A DNA stretch of 64,000 nt from DAHVFK01 sp963755395 (GCA_963755395.1 CAVWJJ010000002.1:682001-746000); one strand, 5' to 3'. Shown: positions 34,854 through 45,083, numbered from the stretch's first letter. Numbers and translations are program-made. Notes: generated from the sequence alone by a model not told the origin.

Positions 34854-35438
34854 GTGGAGCAGACGCACGCCACCAAGCAGGGCCTGCTCGACGCGGGGAT
34901 CGCCTTGCTGCTGAAGCACGGCTACCACGACCTGGGGCTGCAGGCCCTGCTCGAGCAGACCGGAACGCCGAAGGGCTCCTTCTACCATCATTTCCGGGAC
35001 AAGGAAGACTTCGCGCTGCAGGCGATCGACGAGTACATGAAGCAGGTGCACGCGGGGCTGGATGCCTGCCTCGGCGACGCGAGCCTGCCGCCGCTGAAGC
35101 GGGTGCGCAAGTTCTTCGACAACGTGCAGCAGAGCTACCGCGGCGAGGGCTACCTCGGCTGCCTGCTGGGCGGCCTGGGGCAGGAGCTCTCCGGCGTGAG
35201 CGAGACCTTCCGGCGCAAGGTCGAGCAGTGCTTCTCCGAGATCGCGCGCCGCATCGCCGCCACCCTGGACGAGGCGCGCAAGGCGGGCGACCTCGCAGCC
35301 GACGCGGATCCCAAGCGCCTCGCCGGCCTGCTGGTGGACTGCTGGGAAGGCGCGGCGCTGCGCAGCAGAATCAAAGGCAGCGCGGCGCCGCTCGGCGCGA
35401 TGCTCGACTTCTACTTCCGCGCCGCCGCCGCTCGATAA
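34854..35438 (+). CDS. TetR-family repressor, NemR/AcuR-like
   Basis: 194 residues from a GTG directly after the cupin stop. The N-terminal helix-turn-helix is LLEQTGTPKGSFYHHFRDKE. The segment GYLGCLLGGLGQELSGVSE is characteristic of the NemR/AcuR group, whose Cys in GC(L/F)LG senses electrophiles, bleach or acrylate-like compounds. It very likely binds the two palindromes at 34393-34433 and represses its own operon. Confidence 0.9.
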   Translation: MEQTHATKQGLLDAGIALLLKHGYHDLGLQALLEQTGTPKGSFYHHFRDKEDFALQAIDEYMKQVHAGLDACLGDASLPPLKRVRKFFDNVQQSYRGEGYLGCLLGGLGQELSGVSETFRRKVEQCFSEIARRIAATLDEARKAGDLAADADPKRLAGLLVDCWEGAALRSRIKGSAAPLGAMLDFYFRAAAAR

Positions 35439-35454
35439 ACGCGCGCCCGGCGCG

Positions 35455-35494
35455 CAGGTGTGCATTTGTTCCCCGCTTTTCGGGCGGCGCTTTC
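35455..35494 (+). repeat. 40-base dispersed repeat, copy 2
   Basis: Begins CAGGTGTGCATTTGTTCCCC and includes CGCTTTTCGGGCGGCGCTTTC. Partner of 33231-33270. It lies 17 bases after the tetR stop, and its end merges with a TATGCT box before the next gene. Confidence 0.5.
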
Positions 35495-35536
35495 GTATGC
35501 TGGCCCTGTCGATTGCGACGGCAGGGAGGCGCGGCG

Positions 35537-36094
35537 ATGTGGGAAATTCCGGATCAGGCGCAACTTCAGGAGCGGGTCGGGCAGCAGCTGCTCGGGCCGC
35601 TCGAGGACGCGAACTCGCTCGCCCGCCGCTACCGCGAGGTCGACGCGTTCCATGACTACGTCACCGGGCGCGCCCCGCTGGTGATCCCGGTGCTGGCGCT
35701 GATCGGGGTCACGGCGCTCGCCTGCGGGCTGGCGCCGATCATGGCCCTGGTGGGGACCAGCGCCGTCTCGGCGCTGGCGGGGATGCTGCTCACGCCGGTG
35801 ATGCTGATCGGCAGCCTGTTCGTGCTCTGGCTGGTGTTCTTCTCCTGGCTGGAGGAGCGCTCGCTCGCCCGCACGCTGGGGCGCCGCAGGGCGCGCGAGC
35901 CCAGGGCGATGCGCTGGATGCGCAAGAAGCTCGGTGCCGATCTGGTGCGCGCGCCGCGCGTGCCCTGGCTGCACGCGGCGCTGTTCGTGGCCTTGCCGTT
36001 CGCGATGCTGCTGAGCGTCGTGCCGTCGATCGGCGCGATCCTGCTCGCGCTGCTTGTCGTCGCGCCGCTCGCGTTCGCGCGGCTGGACCGCTAG
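35537..36094 (+). CDS. Integral membrane protein of unknown function
   Basis: 185 residues. A soluble start (MWEIPDQAQLQERVGQQLL) is followed by two long hydrophobic stretches (residues 48-105) with a charged Arg-rich loop (EERSLARTLGRRRAREPRAM) and another pair of helices at the end. GGGAGGCGCGGCG precedes the ATG. No family recognised. Confidence 0.7.
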   Translation: MWEIPDQAQLQERVGQQLLGPLEDANSLARRYREVDAFHDYVTGRAPLVIPVLALIGVTALACGLAPIMALVGTSAVSALAGMLLTPVMLIGSLFVLWLVFFSWLEERSLARTLGRRRAREPRAMRWMRKKLGADLVRAPRVPWLHAALFVALPFAMLLSVVPSIGAILLALLVVAPLAFARLDR

Positions 36095-36137
36095 GCGCGC
36101 GGCGCAACGGCGCCGCCGCCCCGTGAAGCGCAGGCTG

Positions 36138-36536
36138 CTAGCGACTCAGCAGGATCTGCGCGATGATTCCGGTGGTGATCGCGACGAGCACGAAGTCGTC
36201 GCCCGAGCGCACCCAATGATGGCCGCGCGGCGGACGGCTGAGGTGTTGGGCGCGCCAGTCATTGACCACGTATTGCTTTTGGCGGTATTGGGCCGGCATG
36301 CGGTCTCCACGGTAGTAGCCCTGTTGCGGGCCTACGCCGCGCTGGCCTCGAGCGCGCTCCCGCTCGTGGTTGCGACCGAAGTCGCGGTTGTCGTGGCTTA
36401 CCGGTTTCGGGCTGTTGCCGTGTTGTTCCTGCTGCTGCCCTCTGTTGCGGTCGTTGCCGTTGCCCTGCGCGAAGGAAAGTGGTGCCGTTGCCATCGTCAG
36501 CGCGACGAGGATGGAAGTGGCTGCTTTGCGGTGCAT
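36138..36536 (-). CDS. RcnB-family periplasmic protein
   Basis: 132 residues with a signal peptide (MHRKAATSILVALTMATAP, cleaved after SFA), a Gln/Asn/Arg/His-rich linker, and the RcnB-type end WRAQHLSRPPRGHHWVRSGD followed by the hydrophobic DFVLVAITTGIIAQILL. In E. coli RcnB helps nickel/cobalt homeostasis, but most homologues are uncharacterised. GGAG 6-7 bases before the ATG at 36536 supports the start over longer readings. Confidence 0.85.
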   Translation of the reverse strand: MHRKAATSILVALTMATAPLSFAQGNGNDRNRGQQQEQHGNSPKPVSHDNRDFGRNHERERARGQRGVGPQQGYYRGDRMPAQYRQKQYVVNDWRAQHLSRPPRGHHWVRSGDDFVLVAITTGIIAQILLSR

Positions 36537-36732
36537 TTGAGACTCCGGACGATTGGAAAGGCCCAGCTGGCACCTTAGTTCCATGCCTCGACCGCCTCTG
36601 TTCGTTTGCACACACATAGGGCACTGAATACGCCGCCTCGAGCGGGTCGGTAACAAAGGGATACACAATATTCGTTGCTTGTAGCCGGGTTGGGGTGTCG
36701 AATGGCTTGGACCAGGCGAGAAGGAGCAAGCG

Positions 36733-37155
36733 ATGAGATTGCCGACGAGATCACTTAGGGCGGTTCTGCTGTCCGCGCTGCTTGTGTTCGCTGCCGCGCC
36801 CGGCCTGGCGCAAGCCCGTGACGGTCATGGCGGCGGGCATGGAGGCGGTCATTGGGGCGGCTTCGGTTGGGGCCTGGGGATTGCCGCGGCCGTGTTGAGC
36901 CTGCCCTTCATTGCGGCGCGCTCCGTCTACTATGACTACGCGCCGTACGGCTACGCTCCGGCCTACAGCTACGGGCCGGACTATGGCGCCACGTTCGCGC
37001 AGCCGGCCTACGCGCCGCAATATCAGGCGCCCGCTCAGCCACAGGCGAGCGCCGGCTACTGGTATTTCTGCGCCAGCTCGAACGGGTACTACCCCTACGT
37101 ACGGCATTGTGCGGAGGGTTGGCAACGGGTGTCGCCGACGCCGCCCGGAAATTAG
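36733..37155 (+). CDS. Small secreted Gly/His/Tyr-rich protein
   Basis: 140 residues with AAGGAG before the ATG, a signal peptide cleaved after GLAQA, a GHGGGHGGGHWGG stretch (possible metal binding), a hydrophobic segment, a Tyr/Pro-rich repeat region (PYGYAPAYSYGPDYG), and the common proteobacterial ending WYFCASSNGYYPYVRHCAEG with two Cys. Homologues are widespread and uncharacterised; periplasmic or envelope location is likely. Confidence 0.85.
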   Translation: MRLPTRSLRAVLLSALLVFAAAPGLAQARDGHGGGHGGGHWGGFGWGLGIAAAVLSLPFIAARSVYYDYAPYGYAPAYSYGPDYGATFAQPAYAPQYQAPAQPQASAGYWYFCASSNGYYPYVRHCAEGWQRVSPTPPGN

Positions 37156-37201
37156 CGCGCGAGACGAAGTCCCGCTCGCGCACCCGCTAGCGACCTCGCC
37201 G

Positions 37202-38077
37202 TCAGAGCGCCTGCTCCAGCGTCGGCGCGGAATCCTCGAGCGTCACGCGCCGCATGTCCCGCCGGTACAGCGTGTCGTCGTACGCCCGGCCGCGATGCAT
37301 GGTGCAGCGGTTGTCCCACATCACCAGGTCGCGCACCTGCCAGCGGTGCTGGTAGACGAAGTCGCGCTGCGTGGCGTGCTCCACCAGATCGCGCACCAGC
37401 GCCAGCGCCTCGGGCACCTCGAAGCCGTCGATGCGCCCGATGTGCGCCGAAAGATACAGACTGAGCCGCCCCGAGCCGGCGTGGCGGCGGACCATGCGCT
37501 GCGGCACCGGCGCGAACTGCTTCTGCTCCTCCTCGGTGAAGCCGTGGAAACCGAGCTGCGCCCGGCTGTAGAGCAGGGAGTGCCAGCACACCAGGTCCTT
37601 GAGCTTCGCGCGCATCTTGGGCGCCAGCGCGTCCCAGGCCGCGCGCATGTCGGCGAACTCCGTCTCGCCGCCCTCGGGCGGGATCGAGCGCGCGTAGAGC
37701 AGCGAATACTTGGCCGGGGTGGGCTTGAAGCTGCTGTCCGAGTGCCACAGGCGGTTGCCGAGGTTGAACATGCGCCGCCGGTCGTCCGCCTTGAGGATCT
37801 CACCGTCCAGGTCCAGGTTGGAGATGTCGTTCATCTGCGCATGCTTGAGGCGGTGCCTTTGCGCATCCACCGTGGCGCGCGTGTGCTCGACCGGACCGAA
37901 GGCGCGGCCGAAGGCCATGTGCTGGTCGTCGTCCAGGTCCTGGCCGCGAAACACCAGCACCGCGTGGCGGTCCATCGCCGCCTCGATGGCGGCGCGCAGC
38001 TCCGCCGTCAGGGGTGAGCGCAGATCGATCCCGTCGGCCCGCGCGCCGAGGTGCGGATGCAGGGGCGTGACGCGCAT
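37202..38077 (-). CDS. TauD/TfdA-family 2-oxoglutarate-dependent dioxygenase
   Basis: 291 residues. Fe(II) ligands are visible as the HxD pair in RLWHSDSSF and the distal His in MWDNRCTMHRG; the Arg in YDDTLYRRDMRR binds 2-oxoglutarate. TfdA-like members degrade aryloxyacetates (2,4-D) and TauD takes taurine; the EVPEALALVRDLVEHATQ and QHRWQVRDLVMWDN blocks are nearer the TfdA branch. Start MRVTPLHPHLGA at 38077, weak ribosome site. Transcribed alone. Confidence 0.9.
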   Translation of the reverse strand: MRVTPLHPHLGARADGIDLRSPLTAELRAAIEAAMDRHAVLVFRGQDLDDDQHMAFGRAFGPVEHTRATVDAQRHRLKHAQMNDISNLDLDGEILKADDRRRMFNLGNRLWHSDSSFKPTPAKYSLLYARSIPPEGGETEFADMRAAWDALAPKMRAKLKDLVCWHSLLYSRAQLGFHGFTEEEQKQFAPVPQRMVRRHAGSGRLSLYLSAHIGRIDGFEVPEALALVRDLVEHATQRDFVYQHRWQVRDLVMWDNRCTMHRGRAYDDTLYRRDMRRVTLEDSAPTLEQAL

Positions 38078-38184
38078 GGGCCATGGTGCTACGTCGGCGC
38101 GCGCGGTGTCAATTTGGCCTATCCTTTCCGCCTCAGGGTCTAAACGACGGCCTGCGGCTGAGGCCAAACCCAAGGAGACGAGCG

Positions 38185-38730
38185 ATGAAACGCAAGACGA
38201 AAGCGACGGCGAAGAAGGCGGTGAAGAAGGTCTCGAAGCCGGCGGCCAGGAAGGCCGCCAGGAAGGTGCCGCCGATTCCCAAGGGCTACAGCACGGTGAC
38301 GCCGTACCTGGCCATACAGGGCGCCGCGGCGGCGATCGATTTCTACAAGAAGGTGTTCGGCGCGCTCGAGCTGATGCGCATGCCGGGGCCGGCCGGCAAG
38401 CTCGGGCACGTGGAAATCAGGGTGGGCGACTCCAAGATCATGCTGGCGGACGAGTCCGAGCAGATGAACTTCCTCGGCCCCAAGGCGCGCGGCGGCACGC
38501 CGGTGCACATGCACCTGTACGTGAAGGACGTCGACGCTACCGTGGCGAAGGCGGTGGAGGCGGGGGCGAGGATGATGCGCGAGGCGCAGGACATGTTCTA
38601 CGGCGACCGTACCGCGGCGATCGAGGACCCGTGGGGGCACTTCTGGCACGTCTCCACGCACGTGCGCGACGTGACCATGGCGCAGATGAAGCGGGCGGCC
38701 GAGGAGATGGCGAAAAAGACGAGCGGCTGA
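38185..38730 (+). CDS. PhnB-like VOC protein with histone-H1-like N-terminal tail, paralogue 1
   Basis: 181 residues with AAGGAG before the ATG. The first 27 residues are Lys/Ala/Arg-rich (KRKTKATAKKAVKKVSKPAA), like the AlgP/H1-type tails of DNA-binding proteins. The rest is a single glyoxalase/VOC domain of the PhnB (YdhR/3-demethylubiquinone-like) group: YSTVTPYLAIQGAAAAIDFY, then AIEDPWGHFWHVSTHVRDV. PhnB itself has no settled function. A paralogue with the same architecture lies at 42028. Confidence 0.85.
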   Translation: MKRKTKATAKKAVKKVSKPAARKAARKVPPIPKGYSTVTPYLAIQGAAAAIDFYKKVFGALELMRMPGPAGKLGHVEIRVGDSKIMLADESEQMNFLGPKARGGTPVHMHLYVKDVDATVAKAVEAGARMMREAQDMFYGDRTAAIEDPWGHFWHVSTHVRDVTMAQMKRAAEEMAKKTSG

Positions 38731-38739
38731 GCGCCTGCA

Positions 38740-39840
38740 ATGGCATTGAAGCGCCCCAAGGGCCCCGCCGGCACGCTGGTGGTGCTCGAGCACGACTCGA
38801 AGATCCTGCGCGGCAACCCGCTCGGCGACCCGCACCGTGCGCAAGCTCGCGGTCTGGCTGCCGCCGCAGTACGACGCCGCGGCGCCGCGAGCGCTTCCCG
38901 GTGCTTTACGACCTGGTCGGCTTCACCGGCTCGGGGCTGGCGCACGCGAACTGGCGCGCGTTCAACGAGAACGTCCCCGAGCGCGCCGCGCGCCTGGTGC
39001 GCGAGGGCAAGATGGGGCCGGCGATCATCGTCTTCCCCGACTGCTTCAGCGCGCTCGGCGGCAACCAGTACGTGAACTCGTCGGCGATCGGCAATTACGC
39101 GGATTACCTGACCAGGGAAATCATTCCCTTCGTCGACCGGGAATTCCGCACCCTCGCGTCGCGCGCGCACCGCGGCTGCTTCGGCAAGTCCTCGGGCGGC
39201 TACGGCGCGATCATGCACGGCATGAAATACGCCAAGCACTGGGGCGCGATCGCCGACCACTCGGGCGACGCCTACTTCGACTTCGTCTACTGGCACGACT
39301 GGCCGAACACGCTCAACGAGCTTGCGAAGTACCGCCTGCCCAAGCGCAAGGCCGGCCCGCAGACGGCTTTCCCGCAACCGGAAGCTGGAAGCCGGGCTGG
39401 ACGACGGCCGCGTCGCGGCGCTTCCTGCGCCAGGTGTGGAACAAGGACAAGGTCTCGGGCAAGGAGGTCATGTGCCTGATGAACCTGTGCATGGCCGCCA
39501 CCTACGACCCCGACCCGCGCGCGCCGAACGGCTTTCGCCTGCCGTTCAACGCCGACACGGGGGAGGTGATCGCCGAGCGCTGGCGGCGGTGGCAGAGCAA
39601 CGATCCGGTGAACCTGGTCGGCGCGATACCGCGCGAACCTGAAGTCCCTGCGCGGGATCTACATCGACTGCGGCTGGCGCGACCAGTACCACATCCAGTA
39701 CGGCTCGCGCATCCTGTCGCAGCGCCTGACGCAGGCCGGAATCCGCCACCGCTACGAGGAATTCGACGACGACCACTCCGACATCGACTACCGGATGGAC
39801 GTCAGCCTGCCGTTTCTGTACCGGGCGCTGATGCGCTGAG
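38740..39840 (+). CDS. Esterase of the alpha/beta-hydrolase fold (several frameshifts)
   Basis: About 360 residues after joining pieces across breaks near 38832, 38890, 39370-39415 and 39640. The nucleophile elbow is GCFGKSSGGYGAI, with candidate Asp in DCGWRDQYH and His in FDDDHSDIDYR. The layout resembles esterase D/enterochelin-esterase-type enzymes. It starts 9 bases after the PhnB-like stop, so the two form an operon. Substrate unknown. Codons on both sides of each break are conserved, so errors are likelier than decay. Confidence 0.75.
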
Positions 39841-39854
39841 GGGCGCCGCCGTGC

Positions 39855-40013
39855 TACATTTGAGGCTGCAGGATCTCAAGCAGTGAACGCCCTCCCTTTC
39901 ACCGCCCAAAGCGGTTCCCTAGTGGCAGTTGGTGCCCTCCCTTGATCATCGTGCCCGAAGCGAGGCTCGGATAGCCTCGCGCAATTGCAGCAATTAGAGG
40001 AAGTGAGAGTGAT
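39855..40013 (+). promoter_or_regulatory. Promoter and structured leader of the first cold-shock gene
   Basis: A TACATT box (39855-39860) is followed 7 bases later by GCAGGATCTCAAGCAGTGAA (39868-39887), nearly identical to the start of the second csp leader (56307). Further along come ACCGC/GCGGT (39901-39915), a shared CCCTCCCTTGA block (39934-39944), and an 8-bp stem GCGAGGCT/AGCCTCGC (39960-39980). AGAGGAAGTGAGAG precedes the ATG. This fits a cold-shock 5' leader with a cold-box-like 5' end. Confidence 0.6.
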
Positions 40014-40217
40014 ATGGCTACCGGTACCGTTAAGTGGTTCAACGACGCAAAGGGCTTCGGATTCATCACGCCGGATGACGGCGGCAAGGATCTGTTCGCC
40101 CATCACAGCTCGATCCAGGGCTCAGGCTTCAAGTCGCTGAAGGAGGGGCAGAAAGTCTCCTTCGACGTGACCGAGGGGCAGAAGGGTCCGGCGGCGTCCA
40201 ACATCAAGCCGATGTAG
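40014..40217 (+). CDS. Cold-shock protein (CspA family)
   Basis: 67 residues, a complete cold-shock domain. RNP1 is KGFGFITPD and RNP2 is DLFAHHSSI. CspA-type proteins bind single-stranded RNA and act as chaperones or antiterminators. A second copy lies at 56434 with 70-80% similar sequence and a related leader. The 3' side carries another GCGAGGC/GCCTCGC hairpin and a terminator. Confidence 0.97.
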   Translation: MATGTVKWFNDAKGFGFITPDDGGKDLFAHHSSIQGSGFKSLKEGQKVSFDVTEGQKGPAASNIKPM

Positions 40218-40229
40218 AGGTCCGCAAGG

Positions 40230-40255
40230 GCGAGGCTGCTATAATGCGGCCTCGC
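40230..40255 (+). promoter_or_regulatory. Inverted repeat holding a TATAAT box, between csp and the ABC-F gene
   Basis: GCGAGGC (40230-40236) and GCCTCGC (40249-40255) enclose a perfect TATAAT (40240-40245), the likely -10 of the ABC-F gene; no good -35 is seen. The arms equal those of the hairpin in the csp leader at 39960-39980, so the two regions can also pair with each other in the csp transcript. Confidence 0.5.
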
Positions 40256-40270
40256 AGTTGGACCCCATTC

Positions 40271-40295
40271 AAAGCTGGCCGCGGCCGGCTTTTTT
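40271..40295 (+). terminator. Intrinsic terminator or attenuator before the ABC-F gene
   Basis: AAAGCTGGCC/GGCCGGCTTT stem followed by six T. It can end the csp transcript. Because it lies between the TATAAT at 40240 and the ABC-F start at 40314, transcripts from that promoter must read through it, which would make it an attenuator. Confidence 0.75.
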
Positions 40296-40313
40296 GTTTC
40301 TGGAAACCCTCTC

Positions 40314-41948
<1,635 letters not shown>

Positions 41949-42027
41949 GGCGCTGGAAGCGGGCCCGGCGCAGCGCTAGAGTGGCGGCGACGCGGCGTTG
42001 GGCCGGCGTCGTGAAAGGAGACGGGCC

Positions 42028-42567
42028 ATGAAGCGCAAAGCGGTGCGCAGGAAAGCGCCGGCGAAGAAGGCCGTGGCGCGCAAGGCGAAGAAGGTGCAGG
42101 CGATTCCGAAGGGCTACAACGTGGTGACGCCGTACCTGGCGGTGCGCGGGGCGGCGGGAGCGATCGAGTTCTACGTCAAGGCGTTCGGGGCGAAGGAAGT
42201 GATGCGCATGCCCGGGCCGGGCGGCAAGCTCGGCCACGCGGAGGTGAAGGTCGGCGATTCGAAAGTGATGCTGTCGGACGAGTCCGAGGCGATGAATTTC
42301 CTCGGCCCGCAGGCGCGCGGCGGCAGCCCGGTGCACATCCATCTGTACGTGCAGGACGTGGACGCCACGGTGGCCAAGGCGCTGGCGCTGGGGGCGAAGA
42401 TGGTGCGCGAGGTGCAGGACATGTTCTACGGCGACCGCACCGGGTCGATCGAGGACCCGTTCGGGCACTTCTGGCACGTCTCGACGCACAAGCGCGACGT
42501 GTCGCCGGCGGAGATGAAGCGCAGGGCGGCGGAGATGGCCAAGGCGGCGACAAAGGCGGCGCGTTAG
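42028..42567 (+). CDS. PhnB-like VOC protein with histone-H1-like N-terminal tail, paralogue 2
   Basis: 179 residues with AAAGGAG before the ATG. Same plan as the 38185 gene: a basic tail (KRKAVRRKAPAKKAVARKAK), then PKGYNVVTPYLAVRGAAGAI and the ending DPFGHFWHVSTHKRDVS. The VOC domains are about 75% identical by eye, so this is a recent duplication. The retained basic tail in both suggests it matters, perhaps for nucleic-acid or membrane binding (inference). Confidence 0.85.
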   Translation: MKRKAVRRKAPAKKAVARKAKKVQAIPKGYNVVTPYLAVRGAAGAIEFYVKAFGAKEVMRMPGPGGKLGHAEVKVGDSKVMLSDESEAMNFLGPQARGGSPVHIHLYVQDVDATVAKALALGAKMVREVQDMFYGDRTGSIEDPFGHFWHVSTHKRDVSPAEMKRRAAEMAKAATKAAR

Positions 42568-42621
42568 CCGGAAGAGCAGGATTTTCCAAGTCGCGCGCGG
42601 GCCAACGGGCCACGATCGGCC

Positions 42622-43026
42622 ATGGCATCCATTTACAAGGAACTGACGCTCTCGATTTCGCCCGAAGCGGCCTGGGACGCCTTGCGCGACGTCGGCGCAG
42701 TGCACACCCGGCTTGCGCGCGGCTTCGTCGCCGACTGCCGCATGGACGGACCGGACCGGATCGTGACGTTCGCCAACGGCCTCACCGCACGCGAGCTGAT
42801 CGTCGACCTGGACGATCAGGCGCGGCGGCTCGCCTACTCGGCGCGCAGCGAGCGCCTGAAGCACCACAGCGCGTCGTTCCAGGTGTTCCCCGATGGCGCG
42901 GGGTGCCGGGTCGTGTGGCTCGCGGACCTGCTGCCGCACGAGGCGGCCGCGGCGGTGGGGCAGATGATGGACGCCGGGCTCGCTGCCATGCGCGAAACGC
43001 TCGAGTCGCATTCCCGCCCGGCATAG
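42622..43026 (+). CDS. SRPBCC-family (polyketide cyclase/dehydrase-like) protein
   Basis: 134 residues starting MASIYKELTLSISPEAAWDAL, the usual opening of the START/SRPBCC lipid-binding fold, and ending with a long helix (AAAVGQMMDAGLAAMRETLE). Such proteins bind hydrophobic ligands; the specific one is unknown. It lies 54 bases after the PhnB-like gene and 26 bases before the AraC gene. Confidence 0.8.
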   Translation: MASIYKELTLSISPEAAWDALRDVGAVHTRLARGFVADCRMDGPDRIVTFANGLTARELIVDLDDQARRLAYSARSERLKHHSASFQVFPDGAGCRVVWLADLLPHEAAAAVGQMMDAGLAAMRETLESHSRPA

Positions 43027-43052
43027 GAAAATCCGCAGTACAGTCGCGGCCC

Positions 43053-43898
43053 ATGAAGGTCACGACGATCCACGAAGGGCCGAGCCTCTCGGTCTACGAC
43101 GCGCGCTGCGACGCGGGACCGGGCGAGAAGCCTTTCGTCGAGGTCTACCGCCGCCATTCGCTCGCGTTCGTGCGCCGCGGCAGCTTCGGCTGCCGCACGC
43201 TCGGGGCGTCGCACGAGCTGGTGGCGGGCGCGGTGCTGGTCGGGCGCCCCGGGCAGGAGTACGTGGCGACGCACGAGCACCACGCCTGCGGCGACGAATG
43301 CCTCTCGCTCAAGCTCGAGCCCGGGCTTGCGGAGTCGCTCGGCGCGGGCAAGGCCGCGTGGGAACTGGGGCGCGTGCCGCCGCTGCCGCGGCTCATGGTG
43401 CTGGGCGAGCTGGCGCAGGCCGCGGCCGAGGGCAGGAGCAACGTCGGCGCGGACGAGGCGGCGCTGCTGTTCGCCGCCGGGTTCGCCGAGACGATGCGCG
43501 GGAAACAGGCAGCCGCGCCGCGCGCCACGGCGGCCGCGCGGCGTTGCGCGGTCGAAGCGGCGTTGCGCATCGAGCAGAGCTCGGCCGCGGAGACGAGCCT
43601 CGAGGCCGCGGCGCGCGAGGCGGGCCTGTCGCCGTTCCATTTCCTGCGCGTATTCTCCGGCACGCTCGGCGTGACGCCGCACCAGTACCTGGTGCGAACG
43701 CGCCTGCGCCGCGCGGCGCGCCTGCTCGCGGAAGGCGGGCGCCCGGTCACCGACGTCGCGCTCGAGGTCGGGTTCGAGGACCTGTCGAACTTCGTGCGCA
43801 GCTTCCGGCGCGCCGCAGGCGTGTCGCCCGGACGCTTTCGCCGCGCCGCGCGCGGCGAGCGCAATATTTTCCAAGAGCGGCTCGCGCGCGCGGCCTAG
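43053..43898 (+). CDS. AraC-family transcriptional regulator
   Basis: 281 residues from the ATG at 43053. The N-terminal 120 residues form a cupin-like sensing region (SLAFVRRGSFGCRTLGASHE, GQEYVATHEHHACGDECLSL) with His and Cys that might bind metal. The C-terminal 100 residues carry the AraC double helix-turn-helix (EAAAREAGLSPFHFLRVFSG, EVGFEDLSNFVRSFRRAAG). The VOC gene 31 bases downstream is a common partner and probable target. Confidence 0.9.
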   Translation: MKVTTIHEGPSLSVYDARCDAGPGEKPFVEVYRRHSLAFVRRGSFGCRTLGASHELVAGAVLVGRPGQEYVATHEHHACGDECLSLKLEPGLAESLGAGKAAWELGRVPPLPRLMVLGELAQAAAEGRSNVGADEAALLFAAGFAETMRGKQAAAPRATAAARRCAVEAALRIEQSSAAETSLEAAAREAGLSPFHFLRVFSGTLGVTPHQYLVRTRLRRAARLLAEGGRPVTDVALEVGFEDLSNFVRSFRRAAGVSPGRFRRAARGERNIFQERLARAA

Positions 43899-43929
43899 GC
43901 TGTCTCTTTCGTCAATCAAGGAGACTTCA

Positions 43930-44286
43930 ATGTTCGATCACGTCGGATTGCGGGTGAAAAACCTCGAGGCGGCCGCGCGGCTATACGCGGCTATGCTCGC
44001 GCCGCTCGGCCACGTGCCCGGCGCGAGCGGCAAGGCGTACGCCGGATTCGGCCCCAAGGGCGCCCCGGCGCTGTGGCTGCACCTGGACAAGAAAGGCGGC
44101 GGCGCGCACGTCGCGCTGCGCGCCGAGAACCGCGCCGCGGTGAAGGCGTTCCACGAGGCGGGCCTCAAGGCCGGCGCGAAGGACAACGGCGCGCCCGGGC
44201 TGCGCACCGAGTACGCGGCGAACTACTACGCCGCGTTCCTGATCGACGCCGACGGCAACAACGTCGAGGCGGTGTGCATGCGCTAG
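43930..44286 (+). CDS. Glyoxalase/VOC-family protein
   Basis: 118 residues, one VOC domain: MFDHVGLRVKNLEAAARLYA through YYAAFLIDADGNNVEAVC, with His4 and the Glu in VEAVC as usual metal ligands. AAGGAG precedes the ATG. It forms an operon with the AraC gene and ends tail-to-tail with the Crp/Fnr gene (stops overlap by two bases). Confidence 0.88.
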   Translation: MFDHVGLRVKNLEAAARLYAAMLAPLGHVPGASGKAYAGFGPKGAPALWLHLDKKGGGAHVALRAENRAAVKAFHEAGLKAGAKDNGAPGLRTEYAANYYAAFLIDADGNNVEAVCMR

Positions 44287-45012
44287 CAGTACGCGAGCAG
44301 GCGGTCGGTCTCGCGCTTGACCACGGCGTAGCACTCGCACACCCGCTGCTCGAGCTTCGGCCGGTCGAGCACGGTAATGCTGCCGCGCTGGTAGCGGATC
44401 AGCCCCGCGTCCTGCAGGCGGCCGTGCGGCCTCGGTGACGCCCTCGCGCCGCACGCCAAGCATGTTGGCGATCAGCTCCTGCGTCATGTCGACCTGGTTC
44501 GATGGCAGCCGGTCCAGGCTCAGCAGCAGCCAGCGGCAAAACTGCTGCTCGATGCTGTGGTGGCGGTTGCACACCGCGGTCTGCGCCATCTGCGTGATCA
44601 GCGCCTGGGTGTAGCGCAGCAGCAGGTGCTGCAGCTCGCCGCCGCGCTCGAATTCGCGCTTCAGGGTCGCCGCCCCCAGGCGGTAGGCCTGGCCCGCGCC
44701 CTGCACCAGCGCGCTGCTCGGCGTGCTTTCGCCTCCCATGAACAGGGAAACGCCGACCAGGCCTTCGTTGCCGGTGACCGCGATTTCGGCCGAGGCGCCG
44801 TTTTCCATCACGTACAGCAGCGAGACGATGCCTTCGGTCGGGAAGTAGACATGGGTCATGCGGCGGCCGGATTCGTACAGCGTCAGGCCGAGCGGCAGCG
44901 GGACGGGCTCCAGGTGCGGCCGCAGGCGCTCCAGGTCGGCGGCGGGAAGCGCCGCGAGGAGGCGGTTTTTGTCGGGAGAGAGCGACGTAGCTGCGCCAGT
45001 CTTCGGGGTCAT
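44283..45012 (-). CDS. Crp/Fnr-family regulator (one frameshift near the end)
   Basis: About 243 residues. Cyclic-nucleotide-binding-type beta-roll (LGLTLYESGRRMTHVYFPTE, AVTGNEGLVGVSLFMGG), a long dimer helix, and a winged helix QVDMTQELIANMLGVRREGV. The N-terminal cysteines of FNR are missing, so oxygen sensing by an Fe-S cluster is unlikely; the subgroup (no Arg for cAMP, GNEGLVG) is usually of unknown ligand. A break near 44425 in TEAAGRLQ shifts the last 45 residues. A CRP-type palindrome overlaps its own promoter. Confidence 0.85.
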
Positions 45013-45083
45013 CGGGCGGATCCTCGTCTTCCTCGTCGCGGGACCGGCCCAGGGGCCCGTTTGAGCGAGGTTACTGGCGAAAA

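Noticed and set aside
44283..45012. Calling the Crp/Fnr protein FNR, the activator of the cyd box
   Set aside because: The cysteines that hold the FNR iron-sulfur cluster are absent, and the palindrome by its gene differs from TTGAT-N4-ATCAA.
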